From Pseudomonas iranensis (GTDB lineage: Bacteria; Pseudomonadota; Gammaproteobacteria; Pseudomonadales; Pseudomonadaceae): a stretch of 64,000 bases of DNA. The translations under genes and the position numbers were made by a program. This document shows, piece by piece, positions 30,477 to 44,150 of the stretch (position 1 is the first letter of the stretch; every line of letters starts with the position of its first letter). Under the pieces are notes generated by a model. That model was given only the letters and a program-made list of their open reading frames with translations. It searched no databases and was not told where the DNA came from. The DNA lies in the NCBI RefSeq assembly GCF_014268585.2, contig NZ_CP077092.1:620001-684000 (forward strand), given 5' to 3'.

Positions 30477-31042
30477 TGGCGCGGATCAACCTTCTCCCTT
30501 GGCGCGAGGAGCGCCGCGAAGAACGGCGCAAGCGCTTTCTGCTGGTCCTGATCGGCGTGCTGGCCGGCTCGATCGGCGCGGTGCTGATTGCCGACCAGAT
30601 CATCACCGCGGCCATCGAGCGGCAAATGGCGCGCAACGATTACATCGGCAAACAGATCGCCGTGGTCGACGAACGCATCAAGCAGATCAGCGAGCTCAAG
30701 GCGCGCCGCCAGCAACTGGTCGAGCGCATGCGCATCATCCAGGATCTGCAGGGCAACCGGCAGATCAGCGGGCGGGTCTTCGACCAACTGGCGCGTACCC
30801 TGCCGGACGGCGTGTATTTCACCGATGTGAAAATGGCCGGCAAGACCTTGTCCATCAGTGGCGCGGCGGAGTCGAACAACCGGGTCTCCGAGCTGATGCG
30901 CAATCTCGACGCGTCCGACTGGTTCGACGCGCCAAGCCTGAATGAGGTCAAGGCAACCAGCGCCGATCAGGTCGAACAGGCCAACGTCTTCCAGCTGACC
31001 GTTCGTCAGACCCAGCCCAAGGTTGTGGAGGACGAGCAATGA
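30476..31042 (+). CDS. pilN: Type IV pilus inner-membrane alignment protein PilN
   Basis: 188 aa. The cytoplasmic N-terminus carries the PilM-binding motif INLLPWR at residues 4-10. One TM helix (about 23-43), a coiled coil and a small periplasmic alpha/beta domain follow. Pairs with PilO. Overlaps pilO by 4 bp. Confidence 0.95.
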
Positions 31043-31662
31043 AAGCCTCCGAGTGGCTGCAGGGCCTGCGCAGCATCGATTTCAACGACCTCGACACCAG
31101 CAACATCGGCTCCTGGCCGCCGGCCGTGAAAACCCTGTGCGGTGCGCTGGTGATGGTGTTAATCCTCGCGCTTGGCTATTACTTCTTCATCAGCGATATG
31201 GAAAATCAGCTCGACCTCAAGCGCGAAGAAGAAATCACCCTCAAGGAACAATTCGCCAGCAAGGCGCGGCTGTCGGCGAACCTTGAGCTGTATACCCAGC
31301 AAATGAAGGAAATGGAAAACACCTTTGGCGTATTGCTGCGGCAGTTGCCCAGCGACACCGAAGTGCCGGGCCTGCTCGAAGACATCACCCGCACTGGCCT
31401 GGGCAGCGGCCTGGAATTCGAGGAAATCAAGCTGCTGCCGGAAGTGACCCAGCCGTTCTACATCGAACTGCCGATCCAGATCACCGTAACCGGTGCCTAT
31501 CACGACCTCGCGACCTTCGTCAGCGGCGTGGCCGGCCTGCCACGAATTGTGACTCTGCACGATTTCGAACTGGCGCCGGCCAATCCCGAGGGCGGGACAA
31601 AGCTGCGCATGAGCATTCTTGCCAAGACGTACCGCTATAACGACAAGGGGCTGGAGAAATGA
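31039..31662 (+). CDS. pilO: Type IV pilus inner-membrane alignment protein PilO
   Basis: 207 aa: short cytoplasmic segment, TM helix (about residues 33-54), coiled coil (MENQLDLKREEEITLKEQF), then a ferredoxin-like periplasmic domain. Forms heterodimers with PilN that align the inner and outer membrane parts of the pilus machine. Overlaps pilP by 4 bp. Confidence 0.95.
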   Translation: MKASEWLQGLRSIDFNDLDTSNIGSWPPAVKTLCGALVMVLILALGYYFFISDMENQLDLKREEEITLKEQFASKARLSANLELYTQQMKEMENTFGVLLRQLPSDTEVPGLLEDITRTGLGSGLEFEEIKLLPEVTQPFYIELPIQITVTGAYHDLATFVSGVAGLPRIVTLHDFELAPANPEGGTKLRMSILAKTYRYNDKGLEK

Positions 31663-32183
31663 CCCCGATTCGTTATCTCGTCCTGCCCATGGTGCTGGCG
31701 TTGAGCGGCTGCGGTGGCGGTGATGACTTCAGCGACCTCGACGCTTACCTCAACGAAGTGCGCCTGCGTCCGGCGGGCAAGATTGAACCAACGCCGACAT
31801 TCCGGTCTTACCCCACATTCACATACAGCGCCGCCAACCTACGCAGTCCGTTTTCACGGCAGGCGCGGGTCGATCTGGCCGGGCAGAAGCACGGCTCGCG
31901 CAACGTCAAACCCGACCCCAACCGGGTCAAGCAATACCTTGAAGGGTTCAATATCGAGCAGTTCGAAATGGTCGGCACGATCGCCAATGCCTCGGGCTCG
32001 TTCGCGCTGCTGCGCGGCGCAGGCGGGGTGCATCGTCTCAAGGTCGGCGACTACCTGGGCCGCAACGACGGCCGCATCGTCGCCATCAGCGCCACCCAGG
32101 TCGATGTCGTCGAGATCGTGCCCGACGGCGCCGGCGCCTGGCTGGAGCGGCCGCGCACTATTCCTTTGAAAGAGCACTCATAG
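31659..32183 (+). CDS. pilP: Type IV pilus assembly lipoprotein PilP
   Basis: 174-aa inner-membrane lipoprotein. The lipobox ALSGC puts the lipidated Cys at residue 18. A disordered linker leads to the C-terminal beta-sandwich homology region (FEMVGTIANASGSFALLRG, VGDYLGRNDGRI) that contacts the secretin PilQ. Starts 4 bp inside pilO. Confidence 0.95.
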   Translation: MTPIRYLVLPMVLALSGCGGGDDFSDLDAYLNEVRLRPAGKIEPTPTFRSYPTFTYSAANLRSPFSRQARVDLAGQKHGSRNVKPDPNRVKQYLEGFNIEQFEMVGTIANASGSFALLRGAGGVHRLKVGDYLGRNDGRIVAISATQVDVVEIVPDGAGAWLERPRTIPLKEHS

Positions 32184-32196
32184 TGGAAGTCGAACA

Positions 32197-34275
32197 ATGA
32201 ACAGGATTTTCTCCACCCTCGGTTTTTCGCTATGGATAGCGCTGGTGTCACCGATGGTAATGGCGGCCAGTCTGAAAGCGCTGGATGTTGCCGCGCTGCC
32301 GGGTGACCGCGTCGAACTGAAGCTGTCGTTCGACAGCCCGCCACCCCAGCCCAAGGGCTACACAACCGAGTCGCCGGCGCGCATTGCACTGGATCTGCCG
32401 GGCGTGACCAGCCAGTTGGCCAACAGAAATCTTGATCTGGGCAGCGGTAACGCGCGTACCGCAACGGTGGCCGAAGCCAAGGATCGAACCCGGCTGATTG
32501 TCAGCCTGACGCAATTGGCGCCGTACAGCACGCGGGTCGAGGGCAATAATCTGTTTGTGGTGGTCGGTCAGGGCGCTTCCGCGACTGCGCCGCGCCCGGC
32601 TGCCGTTGCACCGCGTGCCGCCACGGCCGCTGCGGCACCTGCCAGACCAGCCGCGCAACGCAGCAGGGCGATTCGCGGTGTCGATTTCCAGCGCGGCACC
32701 GAGGGTGAGGGCAACGTAGTCATCGACCTCTCTGATCCGACCATTGCCCCGGATATCCAGGAGCACGATGGCAAGATCATCCTCAGCTTCGCCCGCACGC
32801 AATTGCCGGAAAAGCTGCGCGTGCGCCTCGACGTCAAGGACTTCGCCACGCCGGTGCAGTTCGTCAACGCAGCGCTCACCGGCGATCGCACCGTGATCAG
32901 TGTCGAGCCCAGCGGCACCTTCGACTACTCCACGTTTCAGACCGACAACAAGCTCACCGTCAGCGTGCGGCCGATGAGCATCGACGACCTGCAAAAGCGC
33001 AACGCTGACCGTCAGGCCTATGTCGGCGACAAGCTGTCACTGAATTTTCAGGACATCGACGTGCGCTCGGTGCTGCAACTGATCGCGGACTTCACCAACC
33101 TCAACCTCGTAGCAAGCGATACGGTGCAGGGCGGTATCACCTTGCGCCTGCAGAACGTGCCGTGGGATCAGGCGCTGGATCTGGTGTTGAAAACCAAGGG
33201 CCTGGACAAGCGCAAGATCGGCAACGTGCTGCTGGTCGCGCCGGCCGATGAAATTGCCGCTCGCGAGCGTCAGGAACTGGAATCGCAGAAGCAGATCGCC
33301 GAGCTGGCGCCCCTGCGTCGTGAGCTGCTGCAAGTCAATTACGCCAAGGCAGCGGACATCGCCAAGCTGTTCCAGTCGGTGACCAGTGCCGAGGCCAAGG
33401 TCGACGAGCGCGGTTCGATTACCGTCGATGAGCGAACCAACAACATCATTGCCTACCAGACCCAGGATCGCCTCGACGAACTCCGGCGGATCGTCGCGCA
33501 GCTGGATATTCCGGTGCGCCAGGTGATGATCGAGGCGCGCATCGTTGAGGCCAACGTCGATTACGACAAGAGCCTGGGCGTGCGCTGGGGCGGTTCGGTG
33601 CAGAACAAGGGCAACTGGAACGCCTCCGGGGTCAACGGTTCGTCGAGCACTATCGGTACGCCGGGCAGCACCGGCACCAACTCGCCGTTCGTCGACATGG
33701 GCACGGTCAATAATACTTCGGGGATCGGCATCGCATTCATCACCGACAACGTGTTGCTGGATCTCGAACTGACGGCGATGGAAAAGACCGGCAACGGTGA
33801 AATCGTCTCGCAGCCGAAGGTGGTCACCTCGGACAAGGAAACCGCGAAGATCCTCAAAGGCACCGAGATTCCCTATCAGGAGGCCAGTTCCAGTGGCGCG
33901 ACCTCGGTGTCGTTCAAGGAGGCCTCGCTGTCGCTGGAAGTCACCCCGCAGATCACCCCGGACAACCGCATCATCATGGAGGTCAAGGTCACCAAGGATG
34001 AGCCGGACTACCTGAACAAAGTGCAGGATGTGCCGCCGATCAAGAAAAACGAGGTCAACGCCAAAGTGCTGGTAAATGACGGCGAGACCATCGTAATCGG
34101 CGGTGTTTTTTCAAATACTCAAAGCAAGGTCGTAGATAAGGTGCCATTTCTTGGCGATGTGCCGTATCTTGGCCGCCTTTTCCGGCGTGATGTGGTTTCG
34201 GAGAAAAAATCCGAGCTGCTGGTATTTCTCACTCCGCGTATCATGAATAACCAGGCGATTGCTGTGAGTCGTTGA
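32197..34275 (+). CDS. pilQ: Type IV pilus secretin PilQ
   Basis: 692-aa outer-membrane secretin. A signal peptide is cleaved near VMAAS. One AMIN domain (about residues 25-130) and a second beta domain (about 165-265) follow, separated by an Ala/Pro linker. Then come STN/N0 ([20 protein letters not shown]), the N1 domain and the secretin core with the [15 protein letters not shown] signature near the C-terminus. Gly/Ser-rich insertion at about 470-500. Last pil gene of the run; 4 bp before aroK. Confidence 0.96.
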   Translation: MNRIFSTLGFSLWIALVSPMVMAASLKALDVAALPGDRVELKLSFDSPPPQPKGYTTESPARIALDLPGVTSQLANRNLDLGSGNARTATVAEAKDRTRLIVSLTQLAPYSTRVEGNNLFVVVGQGASATAPRPAAVAPRAATAAAAPARPAAQRSRAIRGVDFQRGTEGEGNVVIDLSDPTIAPDIQEHDGKIILSFARTQLPEKLRVRLDVKDFATPVQFVNAALTGDRTVISVEPSGTFDYSTFQTDNKLTVSVRPMSIDDLQKRNADRQAYVGDKLSLNFQDIDVRSVLQLIADFTNLNLVASDTVQGGITLRLQNVPWDQALDLVLKTKGLDKRKIGNVLLVAPADEIAARERQELESQKQIAELAPLRRELLQVNYAKAADIAKLFQSVTSAEAKVDERGSITVDERTNNIIAYQTQDRLDELRRIVAQLDIPVRQVMIEARIVEANVDYDKSLGVRWGGSVQNKGNWNASGVNGSSSTIGTPGSTGTNSPFVDMGTVNNTSGIGIAFITDNVLLDLELTAMEKTGNGEIVSQPKVVTSDKETAKILKGTEIPYQEASSSGATSVSFKEASLSLEVTPQITPDNRIIMEVKVTKDEPDYLNKVQDVPPIKKNEVNAKVLVNDGETIVIGGVFSNTQSKVVDKVPFLGDVPYLGRLFRRDVVSEKKSELLVFLTPRIMNNQAIAVSR

Positions 34276-34279
34276 TTCT

Positions 34280-34798
34280 GTGCGAAATTTGATACTTGTA
34301 GGACCGATGGGTGCTGGCAAAAGCACCATCGGCCGATTGCTGGCCAAAGAGCTGCGCCTGCCGTTCAAGGATTCCGACAAGGAAATTGAGCTGCGCACGG
34401 GTGCCAATATCCCATGGATCTTCGACAAGGAAGGCGAGCCCGGCTTTCGTGACCGTGAGCAGGCGATGATCGCCGAGCTGTGCGCGTTCGATGGCGTGGT
34501 GCTGGCGACCGGCGGCGGCGCAGTGATGCGTGATGCCAATCGCAAGGCCCTGCATGAAGGCGGGCGCGTGGTGTATCTGCACGCCTCCGTCGAGCAGCAG
34601 GTCGGCCGCACCTCCCGCGATCGCAATCGGCCGCTGCTGCGTACCGCCGATCCGGCGAAAACCTTGCGCGACCTGCTCGAGATCCGTGATCCGCTTTATC
34701 GGGAAATTGCCGATCTGGTGGTGGAAACCGACGAGCGGCCGCCACGCATGGTGGTGCTCGACATTCTCGACCGCCTCGCGCAGTTGCCGCCCCGTTAA
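34280..34798 (+). CDS. aroK: Shikimate kinase AroK
   Basis: 172-aa P-loop kinase (shikimate to shikimate 3-phosphate). Walker A is GPMGAGKST at residues 7-15. Shikimate-binding residues are in DSDKEIE and in ATGGGAV; the lid is [11 protein letters not shown]. The start is a GTG at 34280, 4 bp after the pilQ stop; the gene probably depends on the pil transcript as well as internal promoters. Confidence 0.96.
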   Translation: MRNLILVGPMGAGKSTIGRLLAKELRLPFKDSDKEIELRTGANIPWIFDKEGEPGFRDREQAMIAELCAFDGVVLATGGGAVMRDANRKALHEGGRVVYLHASVEQQVGRTSRDRNRPLLRTADPAKTLRDLLEIRDPLYREIADLVVETDERPPRMVVLDILDRLAQLPPR

Positions 34799-34950
34799 AG
34801 CATCGTCCGAAATGCGCTATCCTCGGCGTCCTGTCAGCGTCCGCCGAGGGTGTGGCGGATGCCGGGCGAGCGGCGTCATACCGCTACAGGCCGCAGAACA
34901 CCAATAATTTCAGGGCAGGATGCCTGCTTCCATCTTCACTGTGGGGACAC

Positions 34951-36051
34951 ATGCAGACACTCAAGGTCGATCTAGGCGAGCGCAGCTACCCGATTCATAT
35001 TGGCGAAGGTCTGTTGGATCAGCCGGAACTGCTGGCGCCGCATATCCACGGGCGGCAGGTGGCAATCATCTCCAACGAAACCGTCGCGCCGCTCTATCTC
35101 GAACGTCTGACCCGCAGCCTTGCGCAGTTTTCGGTTATCTCGGTGGTGTTGCCCGACGGCGAAGCCTTCAAGAACTGGGAAACCCTGCAACTGATTTTCG
35201 ACGGTCTGCTGACCGCGCGTCACGACCGCCGTACCACCGTGATCGCCTTGGGCGGCGGGGTGATCGGCGACATGGCCGGTTTCGCGGCTGCCTGTTATCA
35301 GCGCGGTGTCGATTTCATCCAGATTCCTACCACGCTGTTGTCGCAGGTCGATTCCTCGGTCGGCGGCAAGACCGGCATCAACCATCCGCTGGGCAAGAAC
35401 ATGGTCGGCGCGTTCTATCAGCCGAACGTGGTGCTGATCGATACCGCATCGCTGAAAACCCTGCCGCAGCGCGAGTTGTCGGCGGGCCTGGCGGAAGTCA
35501 TCAAGTACGGCCTGATCTGCGACGAGCCGTTCCTGACCTGGCTGGAAGAAAACGTTGACGCTCTGCGCGCGCTGGACCAGACCGCGCTGACCTATGCGAT
35601 CGAGCGTTCCTGCGCGGCCAAGGCTGCGGTGGTCGGCGCCGATGAAAAGGAAACCGGCGTACGCGCCACGCTCAACCTCGGCCACACCTTCGGCCACGCC
35701 ATCGAAACCCACATGGGCTATGGTGTCTGGCTGCATGGCGAGGCGGTCGCGGCGGGCACGGTGATGGCGCTGGAAATGTCCGCGCGCCTGGGCTGGATCA
35801 GCGAGCAGGAGCGTGATCGCGGCATTCGTCTGTTCCAGCGGGCCGGTCTGCCGGTCACTCCGCCTGAAGAGATGAGCGAAGCCGATTTTCTCCAGCACAT
35901 GGCAATTGATAAAAAAGTGATCGACGGTCGTCTGCGCCTGGTGCTGCTGCGCCGGATGGGCGAAGCGGTAGTGACCGACGATTATCCGAAAGAGGTTCTA
36001 CAGGCCACGCTGGGAGCGGATTACCGCGCCCTGGCTCAGCTTAAAGGTTAA
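34951..36051 (+). CDS. aroB: 3-Dehydroquinate synthase AroB
   Basis: 366-aa NAD- and metal-dependent enzyme, second step of the shikimate pathway (DAHP to 3-dehydroquinate). Conserved: [15 protein letters not shown] (NAD binding), [28 protein letters not shown], and the metal ligands in [10 protein letters not shown] and [10 protein letters not shown] longer frame extends 33 codons upstream; the ATG at 34951 is the family start ([13 protein letters not shown]). 152 bp separate it from aroK. Confidence 0.97.
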   Translation: MQTLKVDLGERSYPIHIGEGLLDQPELLAPHIHGRQVAIISNETVAPLYLERLTRSLAQFSVISVVLPDGEAFKNWETLQLIFDGLLTARHDRRTTVIALGGGVIGDMAGFAAACYQRGVDFIQIPTTLLSQVDSSVGGKTGINHPLGKNMVGAFYQPNVVLIDTASLKTLPQRELSAGLAEVIKYGLICDEPFLTWLEENVDALRALDQTALTYAIERSCAAKAAVVGADEKETGVRATLNLGHTFGHAIETHMGYGVWLHGEAVAAGTVMALEMSARLGWISEQERDRGIRLFQRAGLPVTPPEEMSEADFLQHMAIDKKVIDGRLRLVLLRRMGEAVVTDDYPKEVLQATLGADYRALAQLKG

Positions 36052-36061
36052 AACGATTCCG

Positions 36062-37648
36062 ATGACTAGTTTGCATGCCGACGAGGCGTTTCTCGGCCAT
36101 TTCCAGTTAAGTCACGACCCGTTCGCGCCACGGGTGCCGGGCTTCAAATTCTTCCCGGCCCAGCGCAAACCGGTGCTGGGTCAACTGCATCACCTGGCGC
36201 GTTACAGCCAGTTGCTGCTGGTGGTCACCGGCCCGCAGGGCAGCGGCAAGACCCTGCTGCGACAGGCGCTGGTGGCCAGCACCAATAAACAATCGGTGCA
36301 GAGCGTGGTGGTTTCCGCCCGTGGCGCCGGTGATGCGGCCGGCGTGCTGCGCCAGGTGGCGCAGGCGCTGGATGTCGCTCAGGCCGAAGTCGGCGCGATT
36401 CTCGAGCAGGTGGTGCAACTGGGTCTGACCGGGCAGGAAGTCTATCTGCTCGTGGACGATGCCGAGCAGCTCGACGAGTCCGCGCTGGAAGCGTTGATGG
36501 CGCTCGGCGCCGGCACGCCGGAAGGTCGTCCGCATGTGTTCCTGTTCGGCGAGTCGTCGCTGATCGCCCAGCTCGAGGCATTGCAGCTCGAAGAAGAGCG
36601 TTTTCACGTCATCGAATTGCAGCCGTACACCGAAGAAGAGACCCGCGAATATCTCGACCAGCGGCTGGAAGGCGCGGGCCGGGGTGTCGAACTTTTCACC
36701 GCAGATCAGATCTCTGATATTCACGAAAGCTCCGAGGGCTGGCCGGGCAACATCAACCAGGTCGCTCGCGATGCACTGATCGAAGTCATGATTGCCAGCC
36801 GCTCCGCGGTCAAGCGTCCAAGTATGGGGTTCAACATGCCGAAGAAACACGTATTGGCGATTTCCGCCGTCGTTGTGGTCGCGGTTGCCGCCGCCTGGCT
36901 GATGCCGGGTCGCAGCAAGGCACCGACCACCGGTGCTCCGGCCAATGAACAGGCGCAATTGCCATTGGGTCAGGGCGCAGCGAACGGCGCCAACCCGTCC
37001 GTCGAATTCGCCGGCAACACTCAGCCGATGCCGCTGCCATTGGTCGGCAACTCGCAGCCGGTCATGCGTGGCCCGCTGGCGGAAGCCGCCGGTGGCATCA
37101 CCGAAGGCGACGACGGCGTGCCGCTGGAAGGCTCCAGCGATACGCCGCCGACCGTCACCACCTCCGCGCCGCCTGCTGGCGTTCCGGCCGGTCCCGCGCC
37201 GACACCGGTTCCGACCCCTGTCGCCAAACCGGCACCAACCCCGGCACCGACGCAGATCGCCACAGCCAAGCCTGCTCCGGCCACCCCGGCGCCAGCTGCG
37301 AAACCGGCTCCTGCTCCGGCCAAGCCTGCCGACAAGCCAGTTACCGTGGCCAAGGCTGCCGGTGGCGGCTGGTACGCCGGTCAGCCGACCAGCAATTACG
37401 TGGTGCAGATCCTCGGCACCAGCTCGGAAACCGCCGCGCAGAACTTCGTCAAGGAGCAGGGCGGCGAGTACCGTTATTTCAAGAAAGTCCTCAATGGCAA
37501 GCCGCTTTACGTAATCACCTACGGCAACTTTGCCAATCGTGATGCGGCCGTTTCTGCCATCAAGGCCTTGCCAGCGAAGGTTCAGGCTGGTAAACCTTGG
37601 CCTCGCACTGTCGCCAGCGTCCAACAGGAACTGGCAACAACTCGCTGA
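36062..37648 (+). CDS. AAA ATPase/SPOR-domain protein (DamX-like)
   Basis: 528-aa protein with an N-terminal AAA/ExeA-type ATPase domain (Walker A GPQGSGKT; Walker B VYLLVDDAEQ), a single TM helix around residues 262-280, a long Pro/Ala linker with PAP repeats, and a C-terminal SPOR domain (SNYVVQILGTSSETAAQNF). The position between aroB and gltB matches DamX of other gammaproteobacteria, a septal peptidoglycan-binding division protein. It begins 10 bp after aroB. Confidence 0.9.
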   Translation: MTSLHADEAFLGHFQLSHDPFAPRVPGFKFFPAQRKPVLGQLHHLARYSQLLLVVTGPQGSGKTLLRQALVASTNKQSVQSVVVSARGAGDAAGVLRQVAQALDVAQAEVGAILEQVVQLGLTGQEVYLLVDDAEQLDESALEALMALGAGTPEGRPHVFLFGESSLIAQLEALQLEEERFHVIELQPYTEEETREYLDQRLEGAGRGVELFTADQISDIHESSEGWPGNINQVARDALIEVMIASRSAVKRPSMGFNMPKKHVLAISAVVVVAVAAAWLMPGRSKAPTTGAPANEQAQLPLGQGAANGANPSVEFAGNTQPMPLPLVGNSQPVMRGPLAEAAGGITEGDDGVPLEGSSDTPPTVTTSAPPAGVPAGPAPTPVPTPVAKPAPTPAPTQIATAKPAPATPAPAAKPAPAPAKPADKPVTVAKAAGGGWYAGQPTSNYVVQILGTSSETAAQNFVKEQGGEYRYFKKVLNGKPLYVITYGNFANRDAAVSAIKALPAKVQAGKPWPRTVASVQQELATTR

Positions 37649-37654
37649 AGATTC

Positions 37655-37675
37655 GGCGGCCTTACCCAGGCCGCC
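37655..37675 (+). terminator. GC-rich hairpin downstream of the DamX-like gene
   Basis: GGCGGCC / GGCCGCC with a 7-nt loop, 6 bp after the stop. No T-run follows, so it may stall polymerase or protect the 3' end rather than terminate alone. Confidence 0.5.
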
Positions 37676-37999
37676 TCTCCCGGCACCTCAAAATCTCCAC
37701 GAGTGCGCGCTTCCTGAAAAGGTCGCGTGCCTTGTGGTGTCTGCGTCACAGTAGTTTTTGAGTCGTTGCGGTCAGAATTTAAAAAAGTTTTGACTAGCAC
37801 AGCAGATCGCTTTAAACCTTTCACAAATGCGACATGAATTTGCGACAGTTCGTCGTCAAATTTGTGAGCCTCTGTGTCGCTGTGTACAATGACCACCCTT
37901 TTGCCCCCGCTAAGCCGGCGTACGTTCGGCGCGGAACGCAAGTGGTTGAATTGAAAAGAAATTTGCCTCGAATAGAGGCAGCCTGGTGAGAAAGTGTCT
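37676..37999 (+). promoter_or_regulatory. gltB leader region with a sigma-70 promoter
   Basis: No gene in this ~320-bp gap. TTGTGA (37862-37867), 17 bp, TACAAT (37885-37890) is a good sigma-70 promoter for gltBD. A weaker candidate is TTGACT (37790), 17 bp, TAAACC. Transcription from the first would leave a leader of about 100 nt. No riboswitch fold was recognised. Confidence 0.6.
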
Positions 38000-40900
38000 A
38001 TGAAAGCAGGTCTGTACCAACCAGATGAATTCAAGGATAACTGCGGTTTCGGCCTGATAGCTCATATGCAGGGCGAGCCCAGTCATACCCTTTTGCAAAC
38101 GGCCATCGAGGCCCTGACCTGCATGACCCACCGCGGTGGGATTAATGCCGACGGCAAGACCGGTGACGGTTGCGGTCTGCTGATTCAAAAACCCGACGCC
38201 TTCCTGCGAGCCATTGCCCGGGAAAGCTTCGGCGTCGAAATGCCCAAGCAATATGCCGTGGGCATGGTGTTCTTCAATCAGGATCCGGCCAAGGCCGAAG
38301 CCGCTCGCGAGAACATGAACCGCGAGATCCTCGCCGAAGGCCTGCAACTGATCGGCTGGCGCAAAGTGCCGATCGACACCAGCGTCCTCGGCCGCCTCGC
38401 CCTTGAACGCCTGCCGCAGATCGAGCAGGTCTACATCGGCGGCGAAGGCCTGAGCGATCAGGACATGGCGGTGAAGCTGTTCAGCGCCCGTCGCCGTTCG
38501 TCGGTGGCCAACGCCGCTGACACCGACCACTACATCTGCAGCTTTTCGCACAAGACCATCATCTATAAAGGCCTGATGATGCCGGCCGACCTGGCCGCGT
38601 TCTATCCGGACCTGAGTGACGAGCGCCTGCAAACCGCGATCTGCGTGTTCCACCAGCGCTTCTCTACCAACACCCTGCCGAAATGGCCGCTGGCGCAGCC
38701 GTTCCGCTTCCTCGCCCACAACGGCGAAATCAACACCATCACCGGTAACCGCAACTGGGCGCAGGCCCGGCGGACCAAGTTCACCAACGATCTGATGGAT
38801 CTGGAAGAACTCGGCCCGCTGGTCAACCGTGTCGGGTCCGACTCATCGAGCATGGACAACATGCTCGAACTGATGGTCACCGGTGGTATCGACCTGTTCC
38901 GTGGCGTGCGCATGATCATTCCGCCTGCGTGGCAGAACGTCGAAACCATGGACCCGGATCTGCGTGCGTTCTACGAGTACAACTCGATGCACATGGAACC
39001 GTGGGACGGCCCGGCAGGCGTGGTGATGACCGATGGTCGCTACGCAGTGTGCCTGCTCGACCGTAACGGTCTGCGTCCGGCGCGCTGGGTCACCACCAAG
39101 AATGGTTTCATCACCCTCGCCTCGGAAATCGGCGTGTGGAACTACCAGCCTGAAGACGTGCTCGCCAAGGGTCGCGTCGGCCCTGGCCAGATCTTCGCTG
39201 TGGACACCGAGACCGGGCAGATCCTCGATACCGATGCGATCGACAACCGTCTGAAATCCCGTCATCCGTACAAGCAATGGCTGCGCAAGAATGCCCTGCG
39301 CATTCAGGCGACCATGGAAGACAACGACCACGGTTCGGCTTTCTACGACGTCGATCAGCTCAAGCAGTACATGAAGATGTATCAGGTCACGTTCGAGGAG
39401 CGTGATCAGGTGCTGCGTCCGCTCGGCGAGCAAGGTTACGAAGCCGTGGGCTCGATGGGCGACGACACGCCGATGGCCGTGCTGTCCCAGCGTGTACGCA
39501 CGCCGTACGACTATTTCCGCCAGCAGTTCGCGCAGGTCACCAACCCGCCGATCGACCCGCTGCGTGAAGCGATCGTGATGTCGCTGGAAATCTGCCTCGG
39601 TGCCGAGCGCAACATTTTCCAGGAGTCGCCGGAACACGCCTCGCGCGTGATCCTCAGCTCGCCAGTGATCTCGCCGGCCAAGTGGCGCTCGCTGATGAAC
39701 CTCGACCGTCCGGGTTTCGAACGGGCGATCATCGACCTCAACTACGACGAAAGCCTCGGCCTCGAAGCGGCGATCCGCAACGTTGCCGATCAGGCTGAAG
39801 AAGCCGTGCGCGCCGGGCGTACCCAGATCGTCCTGAGCGACCGCCATATCGCCCCGGGCAAGCTGCCGATCCACGCTTCGCTGGCGACCGGTGCCGTGCA
39901 CCACCGCCTGACCGAGAAGGGCCTGCGTTGCGATTCCAACATCCTCGTTGAAACCGCGACCGCCCGTGACCCGCATCACTTCGCCGTGCTGATCGGTTTC
40001 GGCGCCTCGGCGGTGTATCCGTTCCTGGCCTACGAAGTATTGGGCGATCTGATCCGTACCGGTGAAGTCCTGGGCGACCTCTACGAGGTGTTCAAGAACT
40101 ACCGCAAGGGCATCACCAAAGGCCTGCTGAAGATCCTGTCGAAGATGGGTATCTCGACCATCGCTTCGTACCGTGGTGCGCAGCTGTTTGAGGCCATTGG
40201 TCTGTCTGAAGAAGTTTGCGAGATGAGCTTCCGTGGCGTGCCGAGCCGGATCAAGGGCGCGCGTTTCGTCGACATCGAAGCCGAGCAGAAAGCGCTCGCC
40301 GTCGAAGCCTGGAGTCCGCGCAAGCCGATCCAGCAGGGCGGTCTGCTGAAGTTCGTCCACGGTGGCGAATATCACGCCTACAACCCGGACGTGGTCAACA
40401 CCCTGCAAGCCGCTGTGCAGCAGGGCGACTACGCCAAGTTCAAGGAATACACCTCGCTGGTGGACAACCGTCCGGTGTCGATGATTCGCGACCTGTTCAA
40501 GGTCAAGACCCTCGAAACGCCGCTGGACATCAGTGAAGTCGAGCCGCTGGAGTCGGTGCTCAAGCGCTTCGACTCCGCCGGTATCTCGCTGGGCGCACTG
40601 TCGCCGGAAGCTCACGAAGCCCTGGCCGAAGCCATGAACCGCCTCGGCGCGCGTTCCAACTCCGGCGAAGGTGGTGAAGATCCGGCGCGTTACGGCACCA
40701 TCAAGAGTTCGAAAATCAAGCAGGTCGCGACTGGCCGTTTCGGTGTAACCCCGGAATACCTGGTCAACGCCGAAGTGCTGCAGATCAAGGTCGCCCAAGG
40801 CGCCAAGCCGGGCGAGGGCGGGCAACTGCCGGGCGGCAAGGTCAACGGGCTGATCGCCAAGCTGCGTTACGCAGTGCCGGGCGTGACCCTGATTTCGCCG

Positions 40901-42445
40901 CCGCCGCACCACGACATCTATTCGATCGAAGACTTGTCGCAGCTGATCTTTGACCTCAAGCAGGTCAACCCGCAGGCGCTGGTTTCGGTGAAACTCGTAG
41001 CAGAAGCGGGCGTCGGCACCATCGCCGCCGGTGTGGCCAAGGCCTATGCCGACCTGATCACCATTTCCGGCTATGACGGTGGCACCGGTGCTTCGCCGCT
41101 GACTTCCATCAAATACGCTGGCGCACCATGGGAGCTCGGCCTGGCTGAAACTCACCAGACCCTGCGCGGCAACGACCTGCGCGGCAAAGTCCGGGTGCAG
41201 ACCGACGGCGGCCTGAAAACCGGCCTCGACGTAATTAAAGCCGCAATCCTCGGCGCCGAGAGCTTCGGCTTCGGTACCGCGCCGATGATCGCACTGGGCT
41301 GCAAATACCTGCGCATCTGCCATCTGAACAACTGCGCCACTGGCGTCGCGACGCAAAACGAGAAACTGCGCAAGGATCACTACATCGGCACCGTCGACAT
41401 GGTGGTGAATTTCTTCACCTACGTCGCCGAAGAAACCCGTGAGTGGCTGGCCAAACTTGGCGTGCGCTCCCTCGAAGAGCTGATCGGTCGCACTGATCTG
41501 CTGGAAATCCTCGAAGGCCAGACCGCCAAGCAGCATCACCTGGACCTGACGCCGCTGTTGGGCAGCGATCACATCCCGGCGGACAAACCGCAGTTCTGCG
41601 GCGTTGAGCGCAACCCGCCGTTCGACAAAGGTCTGCTCGCGGAGAAGATGGTCGAGCTGGCCGCGTCGGCGATCAACGACCTCAGCGGTGCAGAGTTCGA
41701 GCTGGATATCTGCAACTGCGACCGTTCGATCGGCGCCCGGATCTCCGGCGAAATCGCGCGCAAGCATGGCAACCAAGGGATGGCCAAAGCGCCGATCACG
41801 TTCCGTTTCAAAGGCACGGCCGGGCAGAGCTTCGGTGTGTGGAACGCCGGCGGTCTGAACATGTACTTGGAAGGCGACGCCAACGACTACGTCGGCAAAG
41901 GCATGACCGGCGGCAAGCTGGTCATCGTGCCGCCGAAGGGCAGCGTCTACAAGACTCAGGAAAGCGCCATCATCGGCAACACCTGCCTGTACGGCGCCAC
42001 TGGCGGCAAGTTGTTCGCCGCCGGCACCGCAGGCGAGCGTTTCGCCGTGCGTAACTCCGGTGCCCACACCGTCGTGGAAGGCACTGGCGATCACTGCTGC
42101 GAGTACATGACTGGTGGTTTCGTCTGCGTGCTGGGCAAGACCGGTTACAACTTCGGTTCTGGCATGACCGGTGGTTTCGCCTACGTGCTCGATCAGGACA
42201 ACACCTTCGTTGACCGGGTCAATCACGAACTGGTGGAGATCCAGCGGATCAGCGGCGAGGCGATGGAAGCCTATCGCAGCCACCTGCAAAACGTGCTGAA
42301 CGAGTACGTCGCCGAAACCGACAGCGAGTGGGGTCGTGAACTCGCCGAGAACCTCGACGATTACTTGCGGCGTTTCTGGTTGGTCAAGCCCAAGGCTGCC
42401 AGCTTGAAAACCCTGCTTTCCAGCACTCGTGCCAACCCGCAGTGA
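38000..42445 (+). CDS. gltB: Glutamate synthase (NADPH) large subunit
   Basis: 1481 aa. Converts glutamine + 2-oxoglutarate to two glutamate with GltD. A 14-residue propeptide precedes Cys15 (NCGFGLIAH), which becomes the N-terminal nucleophile of the glutaminase domain. Then the central domain, the FMN/2-oxoglutarate synthase barrel, the 3Fe-4S cysteines in [13 protein letters not shown], and the Gly-rich beta-helix at the C-terminus ([18 protein letters not shown]). An in-frame GTG lies two codons upstream; the ATG at 38000 gives the family N-terminus [10 protein letters not shown]. Confidence 0.98.
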   Translation: MKAGLYQPDEFKDNCGFGLIAHMQGEPSHTLLQTAIEALTCMTHRGGINADGKTGDGCGLLIQKPDAFLRAIARESFGVEMPKQYAVGMVFFNQDPAKAEAARENMNREILAEGLQLIGWRKVPIDTSVLGRLALERLPQIEQVYIGGEGLSDQDMAVKLFSARRRSSVANAADTDHYICSFSHKTIIYKGLMMPADLAAFYPDLSDERLQTAICVFHQRFSTNTLPKWPLAQPFRFLAHNGEINTITGNRNWAQARRTKFTNDLMDLEELGPLVNRVGSDSSSMDNMLELMVTGGIDLFRGVRMIIPPAWQNVETMDPDLRAFYEYNSMHMEPWDGPAGVVMTDGRYAVCLLDRNGLRPARWVTTKNGFITLASEIGVWNYQPEDVLAKGRVGPGQIFAVDTETGQILDTDAIDNRLKSRHPYKQWLRKNALRIQATMEDNDHGSAFYDVDQLKQYMKMYQVTFEERDQVLRPLGEQGYEAVGSMGDDTPMAVLSQRVRTPYDYFRQQFAQVTNPPIDPLREAIVMSLEICLGAERNIFQESPEHASRVILSSPVISPAKWRSLMNLDRPGFERAIIDLNYDESLGLEAAIRNVADQAEEAVRAGRTQIVLSDRHIAPGKLPIHASLATGAVHHRLTEKGLRCDSNILVETATARDPHHFAVLIGFGASAVYPFLAYEVLGDLIRTGEVLGDLYEVFKNYRKGITKGLLKILSKMGISTIASYRGAQLFEAIGLSEEVCEMSFRGVPSRIKGARFVDIEAEQKALAVEAWSPRKPIQQGGLLKFVHGGEYHAYNPDVVNTLQAAVQQGDYAKFKEYTSLVDNRPVSMIRDLFKVKTLETPLDISEVEPLESVLKRFDSAGISLGALSPEAHEALAEAMNRLGARSNSGEGGEDPARYGTIKSSKIKQVATGRFGVTPEYLVNAEVLQIKVAQGAKPGEGGQLPGGKVNGLIAKLRYAVPGVTLISPPPHHDIYSIEDLSQLIFDLKQVNPQALVSVKLVAEAGVGTIAAGVAKAYADLITISGYDGGTGASPLTSIKYAGAPWELGLAETHQTLRGNDLRGKVRVQTDGGLKTGLDVIKAAILGAESFGFGTAPMIALGCKYLRICHLNNCATGVATQNEKLRKDHYIGTVDMVVNFFTYVAEETREWLAKLGVRSLEELIGRTDLLEILEGQTAKQHHLDLTPLLGSDHIPADKPQFCGVERNPPFDKGLLAEKMVELAASAINDLSGAEFELDICNCDRSIGARISGEIARKHGNQGMAKAPITFRFKGTAGQSFGVWNAGGLNMYLEGDANDYVGKGMTGGKLVIVPPKGSVYKTQESAIIGNTCLYGATGGKLFAAGTAGERFAVRNSGAHTVVEGTGDHCCEYMTGGFVCVLGKTGYNFGSGMTGGFAYVLDQDNTFVDRVNHELVEIQRISGEAMEAYRSHLQNVLNEYVAETDSEWGRELAENLDDYLRRFWLVKPKAASLKTLLSSTRANPQ

Positions 42446-43897
<1,452 letters not shown>

Positions 43898-43927
43898 CCC
43901 CGGCGCCTGAGCCAAACGCAATACTCC

Positions 43928-44016
43928 TGTGGGAGCGAGCCTGCTCGCGAAAGCGGTCTGTCAGCCAACTTCAATGTTGGATGTGCCGGCCTCTTCGCGA
44001 GCAGGCTCGCTCCCAC
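43928..44016. repeat. REPIN (inverted REP pair)
   Basis: CTGTGGGAGCGAGCCTGCTC and GAGCAGGCTCGCTCCCACAG with a spacer of about 50 bp that contains its own small inverted repeat (CCAACTTCAATGTTGG). Sits between gltD and hemE. Confidence 0.9.
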
Positions 44017-44150
44017 AGTTGTTTTAGGGTGTTGCGGAAAATCGTGTTCCAGCGCGACAAATTGACCCGATAGACAAAAGGCTGACCCACATCCGTGCCT
44101 TTTGCCTCGCGCTCTGAGAAAATGCCCGCACTTTTTTTCCGGATGCCGAC

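Noticed and set aside
38843..42289. 1148-aa open frame on the minus strand opposite gltB
   Set aside because: It is a shadow of the GC-rich third-position pattern of gltB, has no recognisable domain, and gltB is certain.
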